Positions 1-10,500 of a stretch of 64,000 nucleotides of DNA are shown piece after piece. The stretch is from positions 1 through 64,000 of the forward strand of contig JAIXPD010000043.1 of NCBI GenBank assembly GCA_027486405.1, written 5' to 3'. Below the pieces are notes generated by a model. The model made no database searches. It was not told where the DNA came from and saw nothing but the letters and a program-made list of their open reading frames with translations. Position numbers and translations under genes: made by a program. Origin of the DNA: Azospirillum sp. (GTDB lineage: Bacteria > Pseudomonadota > Alphaproteobacteria > Azospirillales > Azospirillaceae). Within the stretch, counting starts at the first letter, position 1; each line of letters opens with the position of its first letter.

Positions 1-109
1 CATCGTCGCCATCAACAAGGACGAAGAGGCCCCCATCTTCCAGGTCGCCGATTACGGCCTGGTCGCCGACCTCTTCAAGGCCGTGCCGGAGCTGACCGCC
101 GCGCTGTAA
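1..109 (+). CDS. etfA: Electron transfer flavoprotein subunit alpha, C-terminal end (partial)
   Basis: Only the last 35 codons are in the window; the reading frame is open from base 2 to TAA at 107-109. The peptide ([19 protein letters not shown] and on to TAAL) is the conserved FAD/AMP-domain tail of ETF alpha. ETF alpha/beta carries electrons from acyl-CoA dehydrogenases to ETF-ubiquinone oxidoreductase, whose gene lies at 33809-35455 in this window. The gene just downstream on the same strand is 3-hydroxybutyryl-CoA dehydrogenase, a common alphaproteobacterial neighbour. Confidence 0.9.
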   Translation, partial: IVAINKDEEAPIFQVADYGLVADLFKAVPELTAAL

Positions 110-169
110 GCGGGGTGGTTGGTTGGCCGGTCGGTCCAAGGTTCCCCTTCCTCCCTTCGGGAAAGCCCA

Positions 170-1048
170 ATGTCCACGATCAAGAAGATTGGTATCATCG
201 GCGCCGGCCAGATGGGCAGCGGCATCGCCCAGGTCTGCGCGCAGGCGGGCTATGACGTCAGCCTTTCCGATCTGAACGAACAGGTTCTGGAGAAATCCCT
301 CGCCGGGATCGCCCGCAACCTCGACCGTCAGATTCAGAAAGGCAAACTCAGCGAGGCCGACAAGGCCGCCGCGCTGGCCCGCATCGCCACCGGCACCGAT
401 CTGACCATCTTCGCCGATTCCGATCTGGTGATCGAGGCCGCGACCGAGAATGAAGCGCTCAAGCGCGACATTCTGAAGAAGCTGGTGCCGCACCTGAAGC
501 CGGAGGCGCTGATCGCGACGAACACCTCGTCGATCTCGATCACCCGTCTGGCCGCCTCGACCGACCGGCCCGCCAAGTTCATGGGCATGCATTTCATGAA
601 CCCGGTGCCGGTCATGCAGTTGGTCGAACTGATCCGTGGCATCGCCACGGATGAGCCGACCTTCAACGCGGTCAAGGAACTGACCGAGGCCATCGGCAAG
701 ACCCCGGCGGTGGCCGAGGACTTCCCGGCCTTCATCGTCAACCGCATCCTGCTGCCGATGATCAACGAAGCCGTCTACACCCTGTATGAGGGCGTCGGCG
801 GGGTCGAGGCCATCGACACGGCGCTGAAGCTGGGGGCCAACCACCCGATGGGGCCGCTGGAACTGGCGGACTTCATCGGTTTGGACACCTGCCTGGCCGT
901 CATGCAGGTGCTGTACGAAGGCTTGGCCGACAGCAAATACCGCCCCTGCCCGCTGCTGGTGAAGTATGTCGAGGCGGGTTGGATCGGCAAGAAGTTCGGG
1001 CGTGGGTTCTACGACTATTCGCAGACCCCGCCGGTTCCGACCCGCTGA
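170..1048 (+). CDS. hbd: 3-hydroxybutyryl-CoA dehydrogenase
   Basis: This 292-residue protein oxidises (S)-3-hydroxybutyryl-CoA with NAD(P) in short-chain acyl-CoA/acetoacetyl-CoA metabolism in the cytoplasm. The N-terminus has a Rossmann GxGxMGxG motif (IGAGQMGSGIAQ), followed by the family signatures IEAATE, ATNTSSISIT, HFMNPVPVMQLVE and FIVNRILLPMINEA; length is normal. I chose ATG 170 because homology starts immediately after it and GGGAAAG lies upstream; an in-frame ATG at 119 would add 17 unrelated residues. It follows etfA by 60 bases and may be co-transcribed with it. A strong terminator ends the unit. Confidence 0.95.
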   Translation: MSTIKKIGIIGAGQMGSGIAQVCAQAGYDVSLSDLNEQVLEKSLAGIARNLDRQIQKGKLSEADKAAALARIATGTDLTIFADSDLVIEAATENEALKRDILKKLVPHLKPEALIATNTSSISITRLAASTDRPAKFMGMHFMNPVPVMQLVELIRGIATDEPTFNAVKELTEAIGKTPAVAEDFPAFIVNRILLPMINEAVYTLYEGVGGVEAIDTALKLGANHPMGPLELADFIGLDTCLAVMQVLYEGLADSKYRPCPLLVKYVEAGWIGKKFGRGFYDYSQTPPVPTR

Positions 1049-1081
1049 TCACGGCGACATCGAACGGAAGGCCCGCGAACG

Positions 1082-1116
1082 AAAGGCCCGCCCCGGAACC
1101 TCCGGGGCGGGCCTTT
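1082..1116 (+). terminator. Rho-independent terminator after hbd
   Basis: A perfect 16-bp inverted repeat (1082-1097 with 1101-1116, 3-base loop) has a GC-rich core flanked by AAA and TTT, and the T run continues for two further bases. It lies 34 bases after the hbd stop. The A/T flanks would let it work on both strands. Confidence 0.85.
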
Positions 1117-1162
1117 TTCGTTGTGGCGCGTCCGCGCCCCGCTCCCGTCCGCCCAAAAGGAA

Positions 1163-1190
1163 ACGGCCAAGCGGAAAGCCGCTTGGCCGT
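1163..1190 (-). terminator. Terminator-like hairpin after the porin gene
   Basis: A perfect 12-bp stem (ACGGCCAAGCGG at 1163-1174 with 1179-1190, 4-base loop) lies about 150 bases beyond the porin stop. On the minus strand the stem is followed by a T-rich stretch (TTTCCTTTT), as expected for a terminator of the porin transcript. Confidence 0.6.
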
Positions 1191-1340
1191 AAGTTAGCCT
1201 CTGCCAGGAGAGCGTTAGAGGCGGACGCACTCGGGGGAACGAGCACGACGGGACGTCCCATCGCGGCGGGATGGACAAGCGCCGCGACGGGACGAAGCAC
1301 CAAGAAAAACCAAACTCAAACAGTCCGCAAAGACAGGCGC

Positions 1341-2480
1341 TTAGAAGGCCAAATCGGTGCGGGCGAGGAAGATGTTGCCCTTGTCGTTGCCACCGGCGAC
1401 GTCGGAGCGGATCTTAAAGTGGTCGAATTCCGGACCGACCGACAGGCCGGGGGCGACGACATACTTGGCACCGATGGTGAACAGCTCGGTCTTGAGCTTA
1501 CCAGCGGTGGTCAGGCTGCCCGCGTCCTGCGCGTTCAGATAGCCCAGGCCGACGGTGATCGGGCCGGTGGTGTACTGCGCGCCCAGCGTCCAGACATTCT
1601 GGGCTTCGCGGCTGCGGGCCGTGACCAGGCTGGTTTGCTTGACGTAACCGCTCTTGCCCGACCAGGCGTAGCTGCCCGCCACCTTGAAGCCCGCGTACCC
1701 GACCGACAGACCGGCCATGGTCGAGGACAAATCCTCATAGGTCACGCCAGCGGTCGAGTTCTTGGCCTTGCCGCCCGAGTAATACAGGCTGGCACCCAGC
1801 GACACGTCGCCGAAGGTCCCGGCGTAGTTGCCGCCGACTTCGAACACGTCGCGGTAGGCACCGGTGGTGTTGCCGTTCGGGGTGGCGGTCTTCAGACGGT
1901 TGACGTCGGTGTTGACGCTGTCCGAATTCGGCTGATAGGTCACGCCGAACTGGAAGCCCGAGAATTTCGGCGTCAGATAGGTGATGCGGGTCGAGCTGTT
2001 GCCCGAGATCAGCGTGCGCAGGTTGCCCGTGGTCCCGGCCGACGCGGTGTTGCCGAAATAGGCCGGGAAGGAGCCGTCAACGCCGCCCGTGCCCCAATCC
2101 GACGGGGCGATGATGGCGTATTCGTCCGACAGGCCGTTCTGCTGACCCGCGCTGACCGTGCCGAAGCTGCCGTTCACGAAGATGTAGGCGCGGTCGGAGA
2201 CGGTGGCGCGGTTGGCGTTGGCCGTGTCGGTGCCAAAACGGATGCGCGCACCATATTCCAGGCCGTTGTCCGCCTTGGCGATCGGGGTGACGACCAGACG
2301 CAGACGGTTGCGGAAATCGGTCGAACGCAGGCCCTGGTCGCGGTCCTGACCGACGATCCCGGCTTCGAAATAGGCGTCGCCGCCGACGGTGATGTCGAAC
2401 TTCGACTTGGATTGGGCCAGAGCGGAGCCGGACGCGAGCGCGACCGAGGCGACACCGACCAGAAGAGCAATGCGCGACAT
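1341..2480 (-). CDS. Gram-negative outer-membrane porin
   Basis: This 379-residue protein starts with a clear signal peptide (about residues 1-22, hydrophobic core then SALAQ). The mature part is rich in Gly, Ser, Thr, Tyr and aromatic residues in alternating patterns typical of 16-stranded general porins. It includes FRNRLRLVV near the first strands and GAQYTTGPITVGLGY near the end, and it ends in Phe (DLAF), the usual beta-barrel C-terminal signal. It probably forms a trimeric diffusion channel for small hydrophilic solutes. The gene stands alone, with its own 200-base upstream region, a GAGGA ribosome site and a hairpin downstream. Substrate preference cannot be read from sequence. Confidence 0.9.
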   Translation of the reverse strand: MSRIALLVGVASVALASGSALAQSKSKFDITVGGDAYFEAGIVGQDRDQGLRSTDFRNRLRLVVTPIAKADNGLEYGARIRFGTDTANANRATVSDRAYIFVNGSFGTVSAGQQNGLSDEYAIIAPSDWGTGGVDGSFPAYFGNTASAGTTGNLRTLISGNSSTRITYLTPKFSGFQFGVTYQPNSDSVNTDVNRLKTATPNGNTTGAYRDVFEVGGNYAGTFGDVSLGASLYYSGGKAKNSTAGVTYEDLSSTMAGLSVGYAGFKVAGSYAWSGKSGYVKQTSLVTARSREAQNVWTLGAQYTTGPITVGLGYLNAQDAGSLTTAGKLKTELFTIGAKYVVAPGLSVGPEFDHFKIRSDVAGGNDKGNIFLARTDLAF

Positions 2481-2684
2481 TTTGCGTGTGTCCTCACTGA
2501 GTTGTGGAAAAGTTCTTTTTGTTCTTGTCGATGCGCACCCGGACCGCCCGCCGCCCCCTGAAGGTCAACACTCGACCGACAGGGACCGGCGGAGCCGCCC
2601 GACCGCGTTTTCCAACCAACCGTCTTCCGAACAATCTTTCACACGAACGAAAAACGGTCAATAACTAACTCACCATGATTTATT

Positions 2685-4280
2685 TTATGGTGAGGTGGCA
2701 CCGTCCCGGCCAAGAACCCCGTCAACGCGTCGCCACAGCCCCAGCGGGTTGCCCCGGCGCAGCGCCTCGGGCAACAGCGCGTCGGGCAGATCCTGGTAGC
2801 AGACCGGGCGCAGGAAACGGTGGATCGCCAAGGTGCCGACCGAGGTGGTGCGGCTGTCGGAGGTCGCCGGGAACGGCCCGCCATGCACCATCGCCTCGCA
2901 CACCTCGACGCCGGTCGGCCAGCCGTTGGCCAGGATGCGCCCGGCCTTGCGCTCCAGCACCGGCAACAGGGCGCGCGCCGCCTCGGCGTCGGCCTCGTCC
3001 ATGTGCAAGGTCGCGGTCAACTGGCCTTCCAGCCGCTCCAACACCGCGCGCAACGCGTCGGCGTCGGCGCAACGGATGACCAGCGACGCCGCGCCGAAAA
3101 TCTCCTCATGCAGCGCCGGATCGCCCAGGAAGGCGTCGGCGCTGGTGGTGAACAGCCCGGCGCGGCACTGGTGCGGCCCGCTGGTTTCCGGCCCGCGCGC
3201 CCGCGTCGTCACCGCCGCGTTGCCCGCCAGACGCGCCACCCCGCCGGTGAAGGCGGCGTGGATGCCCGGCGTCAGCATGGTGGCCGGGGCCGCCCCGCCC
3301 ACCGCCGTGGCGGCGGCGTCCAGGAAGCGGTCCAGGTCCGGCCCGTCGATGGCCAGCACCAGACCGGGATTCGTGCAGAACTGCCCGGCCCCCATGGTCA
3401 GCGAGCCGACAAAGCCGGTCCCCAGCGCCTCGGCCCGTGCGGCGAGCGCGGCGGGCAGCAGAATCACCGGGTTGATGCTGCTCATCTCGGCGTAGACCGG
3501 GATCGGCTCCGGACGGTCCGCCGCGACCTTCATCAGCGCCACGCCACCGGCGCGCGAACCGGTGAAGCCCACCGCCTTGATGCGCGGATCGGCCACCAGC
3601 GCCGTCCCGACCCGGTTGCCCGAGCCGAACAGCAGCGAGAACACGCCGTCCGGCAGACCGCAAGCGGCCACCGCCGCCTGCACCGCGCGACCGATCAGCT
3701 CCGACGTGCCGGGATGGGCCGAATGGGCCTTCACCACCACCGGGCACCCCGCCGCCAGCGCCGACGCCGTGTCACCGCCCGCCACCGAAAAGGCCAAGGG
3801 GAAGTTGCTGGCCCCGAACACGGCGACCGGCCCCAAGGCGATGTGGCGCTGGCGCAGATCGGCGCGCGGCAGCGGCGCGCGGTCCGGCTGGGCCGGGTCG
3901 ATGCGGGCGTCGAGCCAGCTTCCTTCGCGCACCGTGCGGGCGAACAGGCGCAATTGGCCGACCGTGCGCCCGCGCTCGCCCTCCAGCCGGGGGCGCGGCA
4001 GGCCGGTTTCGGCCATGGCACGTTGAATCAGCTCATCGCCAATCGCCATGATGCCGTCGGCGATGGCCTCCAGAAAGGCGGCCCGCGCCTCCAACCCGGT
4101 GTCCCGGAACGCGTCGAAGGCGTCCCAGGCCAGCGCGCAGGCGCGCTCCACCTCGGCGCTGCCGCCGCCACCGAAGCCCGGCTCCAGCGCCGTTCCGGTG
4201 GACGGGTCGATGGCGTGAAAAACGGTGTCGGTGCCGCGCAACGCGGTGGCACCGATCAGCATCTCGCCACGGATGGTCAT
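2685..4280 (-). CDS. 2,5-dioxovalerate (alpha-ketoglutaric semialdehyde) dehydrogenase
   Basis: This 531-residue aldehyde dehydrogenase oxidises alpha-ketoglutaric semialdehyde to 2-oxoglutarate, the last step of oxidative pentose and sugar-acid pathways. It has the ALDH features [15 protein letters not shown], the cofactor segment [10 protein letters not shown], the catalytic glutamate in YAEMSSINP and the catalytic cysteine in AGQFCTNPG. The length and the EMSSINP motif fit the KGSADH-type subfamily rather than generic ALDHs. It is the promoter-distal member of a minus-strand group with the AraD1 protein and an SMP-30 lactonase, which supports this role. Confidence 0.88.
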   Translation of the reverse strand: MTIRGEMLIGATALRGTDTVFHAIDPSTGTALEPGFGGGGSAEVERACALAWDAFDAFRDTGLEARAAFLEAIADGIMAIGDELIQRAMAETGLPRPRLEGERGRTVGQLRLFARTVREGSWLDARIDPAQPDRAPLPRADLRQRHIALGPVAVFGASNFPLAFSVAGGDTASALAAGCPVVVKAHSAHPGTSELIGRAVQAAVAACGLPDGVFSLLFGSGNRVGTALVADPRIKAVGFTGSRAGGVALMKVAADRPEPIPVYAEMSSINPVILLPAALAARAEALGTGFVGSLTMGAGQFCTNPGLVLAIDGPDLDRFLDAAATAVGGAAPATMLTPGIHAAFTGGVARLAGNAAVTTRARGPETSGPHQCRAGLFTTSADAFLGDPALHEEIFGAASLVIRCADADALRAVLERLEGQLTATLHMDEADAEAARALLPVLERKAGRILANGWPTGVEVCEAMVHGGPFPATSDSRTTSVGTLAIHRFLRPVCYQDLPDALLPEALRRGNPLGLWRRVDGVLGRDGATSP

Positions 4281-4368
4281 GATCGCAATCCCAAACAGTG
4301 ATCCGCGCCGCGCCCCGCAGACATCCGCCCAGGGCGCGGCGTGGGAAAGAAACGAAACCGAACGGTGT

Positions 4369-5358
4369 TCAGAGCGCCTTGACCGCGCGATAGGGCGTGT
4401 CCGCCGTGCCCAGCGGGTTGCGCAGGGGCCGACCGAAGTCCGGGACCTCGATCTCCATCACATCGCCGTCGCTCAGACGCAGCCCGTCGCTGAAGCTCAG
4501 GGTCGCGGTGCCGAAGCAATGCACATGAACGTCGCCCGGACGGCAGAACAGGGGATACTTGAAATGGTGGGCTTCCAGATTGGCGATGCTGTGGCACATG
4601 TTGGCCTCGCCGGACAGGAAGGGCTTTTCCCAGATCACCGCGCCGTCGCGCCGCACCCGCGAGGAGCCGCGCAGATCGTTCGGCAGCGCCCCGGTCAGCA
4701 GCTCCGGCCCGACCGCGCAGGCGCGCAGCTTGGAATGGGCGAGGTACAGGTAGTTCTGACGTTCGGTGACGTGGTCGGAAAATTCGTTGGCAAGGGCGAA
4801 ACCCAGCCGGTGCGGCGTGCCATCGGGACCGATCAGATAGATCCCGGCGATCTCCGGCTCCTCGCCGCCGTCCAGCGCGAAGGAGGGGGAGGCCAGCGGC
4901 GCGCCCGGCGCGGTCAGGATGGAGCCGTCGCCCTTGTAGAACCATTCCGGCTGAACGCCGAACACGCCCGGCTCCGGACGGCCACCCTCGACCCCCAGAC
5001 GGAACATCTTCATCGAGTCGGTCTGCTTGGCCGGATCGGCGAGATCCTTGTGCATCTTGTCCCGCCCCTCAGCACTGCCCAGATGGGTCAGGCCGGTCCC
5101 GGTGACGAAGAGATGCGCCGGATCGGGATGGTCGATCGGCGACAGCAGACGGCCATCCGCCTCGATCGCCGTCAGATCCACCGTGTCGCCCAGCCCGTGG
5201 CGTTCGACCACCGCCGCCAGACCAACCGCCCCGGCGATGGCCTCTTGCGCCAGCGCGAAAACGGATGCGGCGTCACGGACCAGACGGGTCACGCCGTCCG
5301 TTCCGGTTGCGGCCACCGCGCGCGCGCCCGCCGCGTCGAGACATTGCACCAGCCTCAT
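4369..5358 (-). CDS. araD1: AraD1/GguC-family protein (FAH fold), probable 2-keto-3-deoxy-sugar-acid dehydratase
   Basis: This 329-residue member of the fumarylacetoacetate hydrolase superfamily matches the GguC/AraD1 group, with [14 protein letters not shown] in the N-terminal half and [13 protein letters not shown] and a [16 protein letters not shown] segment later. FAH-fold relatives such as Caulobacter XylX dehydrate 2-keto-3-deoxypentonates to alpha-ketoglutaric semialdehyde. That would slot this protein between the dehydratase at 24457-26295 and the dehydrogenase next door. No DapA-type L-KDA dehydratase is present in the window, which strengthens the inference. In Agrobacterium gguC sits beside gguAB; here gguAB is 25 kb away. 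Start: AAGGACAGG precedes ATG 5358. Confidence 0.8.
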   Translation of the reverse strand: MRLVQCLDAAGARAVAATGTDGVTRLVRDAASVFALAQEAIAGAVGLAAVVERHGLGDTVDLTAIEADGRLLSPIDHPDPAHLFVTGTGLTHLGSAEGRDKMHKDLADPAKQTDSMKMFRLGVEGGRPEPGVFGVQPEWFYKGDGSILTAPGAPLASPSFALDGGEEPEIAGIYLIGPDGTPHRLGFALANEFSDHVTERQNYLYLAHSKLRACAVGPELLTGALPNDLRGSSRVRRDGAVIWEKPFLSGEANMCHSIANLEAHHFKYPLFCRPGDVHVHCFGTATLSFSDGLRLSDGDVMEIEVPDFGRPLRNPLGTADTPYRAVKAL

Positions 5359-5374
5359 CGATCCTGTCCTTTTC

Positions 5375-6274
5375 TCAAAGCACGCTCGGCAACCCGAACC
5401 GCGCGGGCGGCAGGCCCGTCACGCCGGGGGAGCAGACAAACACACCACCGGCCAGCGGCTCGTCCGTCCGTTCATGGGCGGCGGTGGTGATGAACAATTG
5501 GTCCAGCGCCGGACCGGCGAACACGCAGGAGGTGACGCGCGAGGCGGCAACCCGCACCACCCGATCCAGCGTGCCATCGGGCCGGAAGCGGCTGACCCGC
5601 CCACCGTCCCAATGGGCCACCCACAGCCCGCCCTCGGCGTCGCAGGTCATGCCATCGGGATAGCCATCGGCCTCGGTGAACGTGATGTGGACGCGCTTGC
5701 CCGACAGGCTGCCGTCTTCGGCGATGTCGAAGGCGTAAATCCGCCGGGCCGCGCTGTCGGTGTGGTAAATGCGCCGCCCGTCGGGCGACAGCGCCGGGCC
5801 GTTGGCCACCGTGTAGCCGCTGTCCACCGCCGTCACCGCCCCATCGGGATCGAGCCGGAAGAAGGAGCCGGTCGGCGCGTTTTCGGAATCGTCCATGCTG
5901 CCGATCCACAGGCGGCCCAGCGCGTCGGCCTTGGCGTCGTTCAGCCGGTTGCCGGGCCGGTCGGCGTCCAGCCGGGCCAACTCGCCGACGACCTCCACCC
6001 CGGCCGCGCCCACACGCAGATGCACCACCCGGCGGGAGCGCAGGCCCGCGACGAAGCCGTCGCCGTCGGCGCGCTCCACCAGCCAACAGGCGGCGTCGTC
6101 CAGCGCCCAATCGCGCCCCTGTTCGGTCGCGATGTCCAGGCGGAGGATGCGCGCGCCCCGGATGTCCACCGCGTAGACCGCGTTGTCGGTCGGCGACCAC
6201 AGCGGGCCTTCGCCCAGAACGGCGCGGGGCTGCCAGACGCACCGCGCCTCGATGGTCGTGCCGCCGCTGCTCAT
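5375..6274 (-). CDS. SMP-30/gluconolactonase-family sugar lactonase
   Basis: This 299-residue six-bladed propeller protein probably hydrolyses L-arabinono- or D-galactono-lactone to the sugar acid. The metal-ligand motifs of the family are visible: GEGPLWSP (Glu22), RLNDAKADALGRLWIGSM and YPDGMTCDAEGGLWVAHWDGG. It is the first gene of the minus-strand group lactonase-araD1-semialdehyde dehydrogenase and lies divergently from gbpR with 144 bases between starts. The lactone it sees should come from the sugar 1-dehydrogenase at 28454-29395. Exact lactone specificity is inferred from context only. Confidence 0.87.
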   Translation of the reverse strand: MSSGGTTIEARCVWQPRAVLGEGPLWSPTDNAVYAVDIRGARILRLDIATEQGRDWALDDAACWLVERADGDGFVAGLRSRRVVHLRVGAAGVEVVGELARLDADRPGNRLNDAKADALGRLWIGSMDDSENAPTGSFFRLDPDGAVTAVDSGYTVANGPALSPDGRRIYHTDSAARRIYAFDIAEDGSLSGKRVHITFTEADGYPDGMTCDAEGGLWVAHWDGGRVSRFRPDGTLDRVVRVAASRVTSCVFAGPALDQLFITTAAHERTDEPLAGGVFVCSPGVTGLPPARFGLPSVL

Positions 6275-6350
6275 TCCCGGTTCTCCGCCGCTGAATTAGT
6301 TGATGGTCCCAACGATAAAGCGCGATGCGATAACCGTCCAATACGAATAT

Positions 6351-6380
6351 TTGACGAAATGATACATGTTTGTGTATAAT
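6351..6380 (+). promoter_or_regulatory. Sigma-70-type promoter for gbpR with overlapping candidate operator
   Basis: TTGACG at 6351-6356 and a perfect TATAAT at 6375-6380 are separated by 18 bases, reading toward gbpR (ATG 6419). The inverted repeat ATAC-N8-GTAT (6362-6377) overlaps the -10 element and could be a LysR autoregulatory site. Just upstream, ATACG-AAT-ATTTGAC (6341-6355) overlaps the -35 and resembles a sequence before chvE. The surrounding 144 bases are much more AT-rich than the genes. Confidence 0.7.
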
Positions 6381-6418
6381 TTTGCCCATCCCTCCTTCCG
6401 CAATCCGGAGCGTTCGCC

Positions 6419-7396
6419 ATGGCCCCGCCGCGCTTTGCCGCCGATTGGTTTCAACGGGTGCGGCTGAAGATGCGCCACCTCCAACTGTTCATGGCGCTGG
6501 ACGAACACCGCAACCTGCACCGCGCCGCCGCCAGCCTGAACATGTCGCAGCCCGCCGCGTCCAAGCTGCTGGGCGATCTGGAAGACATGCTGGGGATCGA
6601 GCTGTTCAACCGCCATGGCCGGGGCATCGAACCCAACTGGTACGGCAGCCTCATGATCCGCCACGCCCGGATGATCCTGAGCGAGCTGAAGGAGGCGGGG
6701 GAGGAGTTGAACGCCCTTCAGGCCGGGCACAGCGGCCGGGTCTCCATCGGCACGGTGATGGCCCCGGCGGTGGAGTTGGTGGTCCCGGTCGTCAGCGCGA
6801 TGACCCAGGAGCATCCCGGCCTGAAGATCGCCGTCGGTGTCGAATCGAGCGACGTGCTGGCCGAACGGGTGCACCAGGGAACCATGGATTTCGCCATCGG
6901 CCGCCTGCCCGGCGGCATGGATCCGATGACCTTCGTCTATGAGGAAATCGGCGACGAGGAGTTGTGCTTCGTCTGCCGCGACGACCACCCGCTGCTGCAT
7001 CTGGGCCGCGATGTGGTGGTGGAGGATCTGATCGGGGCCACCTGGATGCTGCAACCGGTCGGCACCCTGTTGCGGGAACGGGTGGACGCGCTGTTCCGCT
7101 CGCGCGGGTTGCCGCCGCCGCAACGGGTGATCGAAAGCGCGTCGCCGGTCATGTCGATGGCGATGATCGCCCAAACCGACTCGCTGACCGTCTTCGCCCG
7201 CGCGTTGGCGGAGCTGTATTCCACGCCTGGACGTTACGCCATCGTTCCCTTCTACAAACGGTTCAGCGTGGAGCCATACGGCATCTTCCGGCTGCGCGAA
7301 CGCCCGCTGTCGCCCGGCGCGCAAACGCTGCTGACCGCCCTGCGCGCCGCCGCGCTCGCCCGCCAGCGCCCGCCCGACCACCCGGCCAAGCCCTGA
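6419..7396 (+). CDS. gbpR: LysR-family regulator, GbpR-like
   Basis: This 325-residue LysR-type regulator has an N-terminal helix-turn-helix (about residues 17-76, RAAASLNMSQPAASKLLGDLE) and a C-terminal periplasmic-binding-like effector domain. The sequence resembles the galactose-binding-protein regulator GbpR, which in Agrobacterium and Azospirillum controls chvE/sbpA in response to L-arabinose, D-galactose and D-fucose. It is divergent from the lactonase operon and 26 kb from chvE. It is therefore the natural regulator of both halves of the sugar pathway in this window. Start: GGAG lies 8 bases before ATG 6419. Confidence 0.85.
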   Translation: MAPPRFAADWFQRVRLKMRHLQLFMALDEHRNLHRAAASLNMSQPAASKLLGDLEDMLGIELFNRHGRGIEPNWYGSLMIRHARMILSELKEAGEELNALQAGHSGRVSIGTVMAPAVELVVPVVSAMTQEHPGLKIAVGVESSDVLAERVHQGTMDFAIGRLPGGMDPMTFVYEEIGDEELCFVCRDDHPLLHLGRDVVVEDLIGATWMLQPVGTLLRERVDALFRSRGLPPPQRVIESASPVMSMAMIAQTDSLTVFARALAELYSTPGRYAIVPFYKRFSVEPYGIFRLRERPLSPGAQTLLTALRAAALARQRPPDHPAKP

Positions 7397-7529
7397 TCGC
7401 GGCCCCCGACCAACGAACTGTTTCCCACCATCATGGTTCCTCGTTAATCTTTTTCCCTGATAACGGGTCTTGCGGGTCAGCGGCGCGGTCCGGCGGGTGG
7501 AGCGGGCGCGCCAAGCAATGGGATTGCCG

Positions 7530-10500
7530 ATGGACACAGGCCCATACGCCCTGATGGCGGAGCTGCTCGACAGCCTCAATGTCGGGCTGTGCCTGTTCGA
7601 CGCGGGCGATCACGCGCTGGTGTGGAACCGGACCTTCCTGGCCCTGTTCCCCGAACATGATGGCCACATCCGGGTGGGGGAGCATTACTCCGACAATCTG
7701 CGGCGCTTCTACCAGCAGCGGTTGGACGCGACCGAACTGCCCATGATCGACCGCTACATCGCCGAAGGCATCGCCCGCCACCGCAGCCAAAGCCAGCCCT
7801 TCGTCTTCGCCCATCGCGGGCAATGGGTGCGGGTGGCCTCGCTGCCCATCGGCGGCCCCCACGGCCCCGATGACCCGCAAGGCCGCCTGCGGGTGTGGAC
7901 GCCGCTGGTGGCCCCGACAACAGGGGGCATGCAATGGGAACGCCCGACCGTGGGGCCATCCGCCAGCAGCAGCACCGACGACGCCTTCCTGGAGCATGTC
8001 GCCGACGGCATCATGCTGTTGGACAGCCAGGGCCGTGTCACCGCGATCAACGAACAGGCGCTGTTCCTCTATGGGCTGGCCCACAAGGCCGAGGCCATCG
8101 GGCTGCGTTATGAGGAGCTGTTGCAACGGGTGTGGATCGACGACGCCGACCGCGTGTCGGCAACGCTGATCGAACGCCAACGCTTCCCCGGCGCGCCGTT
8201 CGAGGTGGAGTTGCCGAACGGCCGCTGGCTGCGCGTGATCGAGCAGCGCGGGGTGGAGGGCCGCTCCTACAGCAGCCATGTGGACATCAGCGACCTGAAG
8301 CGGCTGCAACGCGCCGCCGACGCCGCCCGCGCGGAGGCCGACCGCGCCAACGCCGCCAAATCGCATTTCCTGGCGATGATCAGCCATGAGATCCGCACGC
8401 CGATGAACGCCATCATCGGCATCGGGCGGATCGCCCTGCACGCCGCGCAGGATCCCGCCCAGCGCGGCTATCTGGAAACGATCAACAACTCCGCCGGGCG
8501 CTTGTTGGGGATCATCAACGACCTGCTCGATTTTTCGAAGATCGAGGCGGGCAAGGTCGACATCGTTCACCAGCCCTTCGCGCTGGACGAGGCGCTGGAA
8601 CCCCTGTGCGACCTGATCCTGGGCAGCCCCGGCAACGATCAGGTCGAGGTCACGATACGCATCCGCCCCGGCACCCCCGACCGGCTGGTCGGCGACCCGC
8701 TGCGGCTCAGCCAGATTTTGGCCAATCTGACCAGCAACGCCCTGAAATTCACCGAGCGCGGCGACATTCTGATCGAGGTGGAGGAGCTGGGCCGCGACGG
8801 CGACCGCACCACCCTGCGCTTTTCGGTGGCCGACACCGGCATCGGCATCCACCCGGATCAGCAGGGCGCGCTGTTCCAGCCCTTCACCCAGGCCGACGGG
8901 TCGATCACGCGGCGCTATGGCGGGACCGGGCTTGGTCTGTCGATCTGCAAGCAGTTGGCCGATCTGATGGGCGGCCGCATCGGCGTCTCCAGCGTGCCCG
9001 GCCAGGGCAGCCGCTTTTCCCTGGACGTGACGCTGGGTTTGGCTCCCGCCGACGCCCCCCCTGCCACACGGCCCACCCTGCCGCCCGCGCGGATTTTGGT
9101 GGTGGACGATCACCCCGCCGCCCGCACCGCGCTGGTGGAGATGGTCGGCGCGCTGGGCTGCGAGGTGACGGCCGCCAATTCCGGCCCGGCCGCCCTGCTG
9201 GCGGTCGATCAGGCCGCCCGGCAGAGCGCGCCGATCCACGCCGTCCTGCTCGATTCCGCCATGCCGGGATGGGATGGCGCGCTGACCGCCGAGCGGCTGC
9301 GCACCAGCCGCCGCGCCGCCGGGGTTCCGGTCGTCCCGATGATCGCCGCCAACGCCCGGCACAGCGCCGCATGGCCCACCCACGGCACCGCCCAGGCCGA
9401 TGTCCTGTTCAAGCCGATGGTCCCGGGCCGTCTGCGCGCCCGTCTGGCCCAGATTCTCCGCCAAACCCCCGCCCCGTCCTTGCCGGGTCCGGCCCCCGGC
9501 CCCCGCCCGGATCCGGAGCGGTTGCGCGGCGCGCGCGTGCTGCTGGTGGACGACAACCCGCTGAACCGCGAGGTCGCCCTGCACATCCTGGCGGGCACGC
9601 ACGCCAGCGTGGACAGCGCCGAAGACGGCGTTCAGGCGGTGGAACGGGTGTGCCACGGCGATTACGATCTGGTGCTGATGGACATTCAGATGCCGGAAAT
9701 GGACGGGCTGGAGGCCACACGCCGCATCCGCCGGATCGAACGCTTCCGCAGCCTGCCCATCGTCGCCATGACCGCGCACGCCATGGCCGATCACCGGCTG
9801 GCCAGCCGACAAGCCGGGATGAACGAGCATCTGACCAAGCCCATCGACCCGGACCTTTTGATCGAGACGCTCATCCGCCTGATCGACCCGGCCCGGCTGG
9901 CGGCGCGGCGGCTCAACGCGCCCGCTCCCCCGATCGCTGCCAAGACCTCTCCTCCATCCGCCCATGGAACCGCGCCGACCGACATCGCCGCCACGGGCAC
10001 CGCTGCGGAAACCGCCGCGCAGGCCCGACGGATCGGGCTGGACTGGGACGCCGCCCTGCAACGGGTGGACAACGACACCGCGACGCTGGAAAAGTTGATC
10101 CGGGGATTCTGCAAGGACACCGCACCCTACCCGGCGGAATTGCGGGCGGCGGCGGCGGCGGACGACGCCGAGCGCATCCGCTTCCTGTCCCACGCCCTGC
10201 GCTCCTCCGCCGCCTACATCGGGGCGATGGCGCTGTCGGGTCTGGCCGGACGGACGGACGAGACGGCGCGGGCCGGTCATCGCCCCTTGGCCGTCGGGCT
10301 GGCGACGGAGTTGGCGACGGAACTGGAACGGCTGCTCGCCGCGCTGCCCGCCCTGTACTCCGCCCCGGTGCTGGCGACGGGCGGCGGCGGCCCGGATCTG
10401 GAGCCGGGGTTGCGGGCGCTGGCCGCCCTGTTGGAAAACGCCGACCTGCGCGCGGAGGACGCCTGGATCACCCTGCGCCGCAGCCTGTCGCCCAAACACC

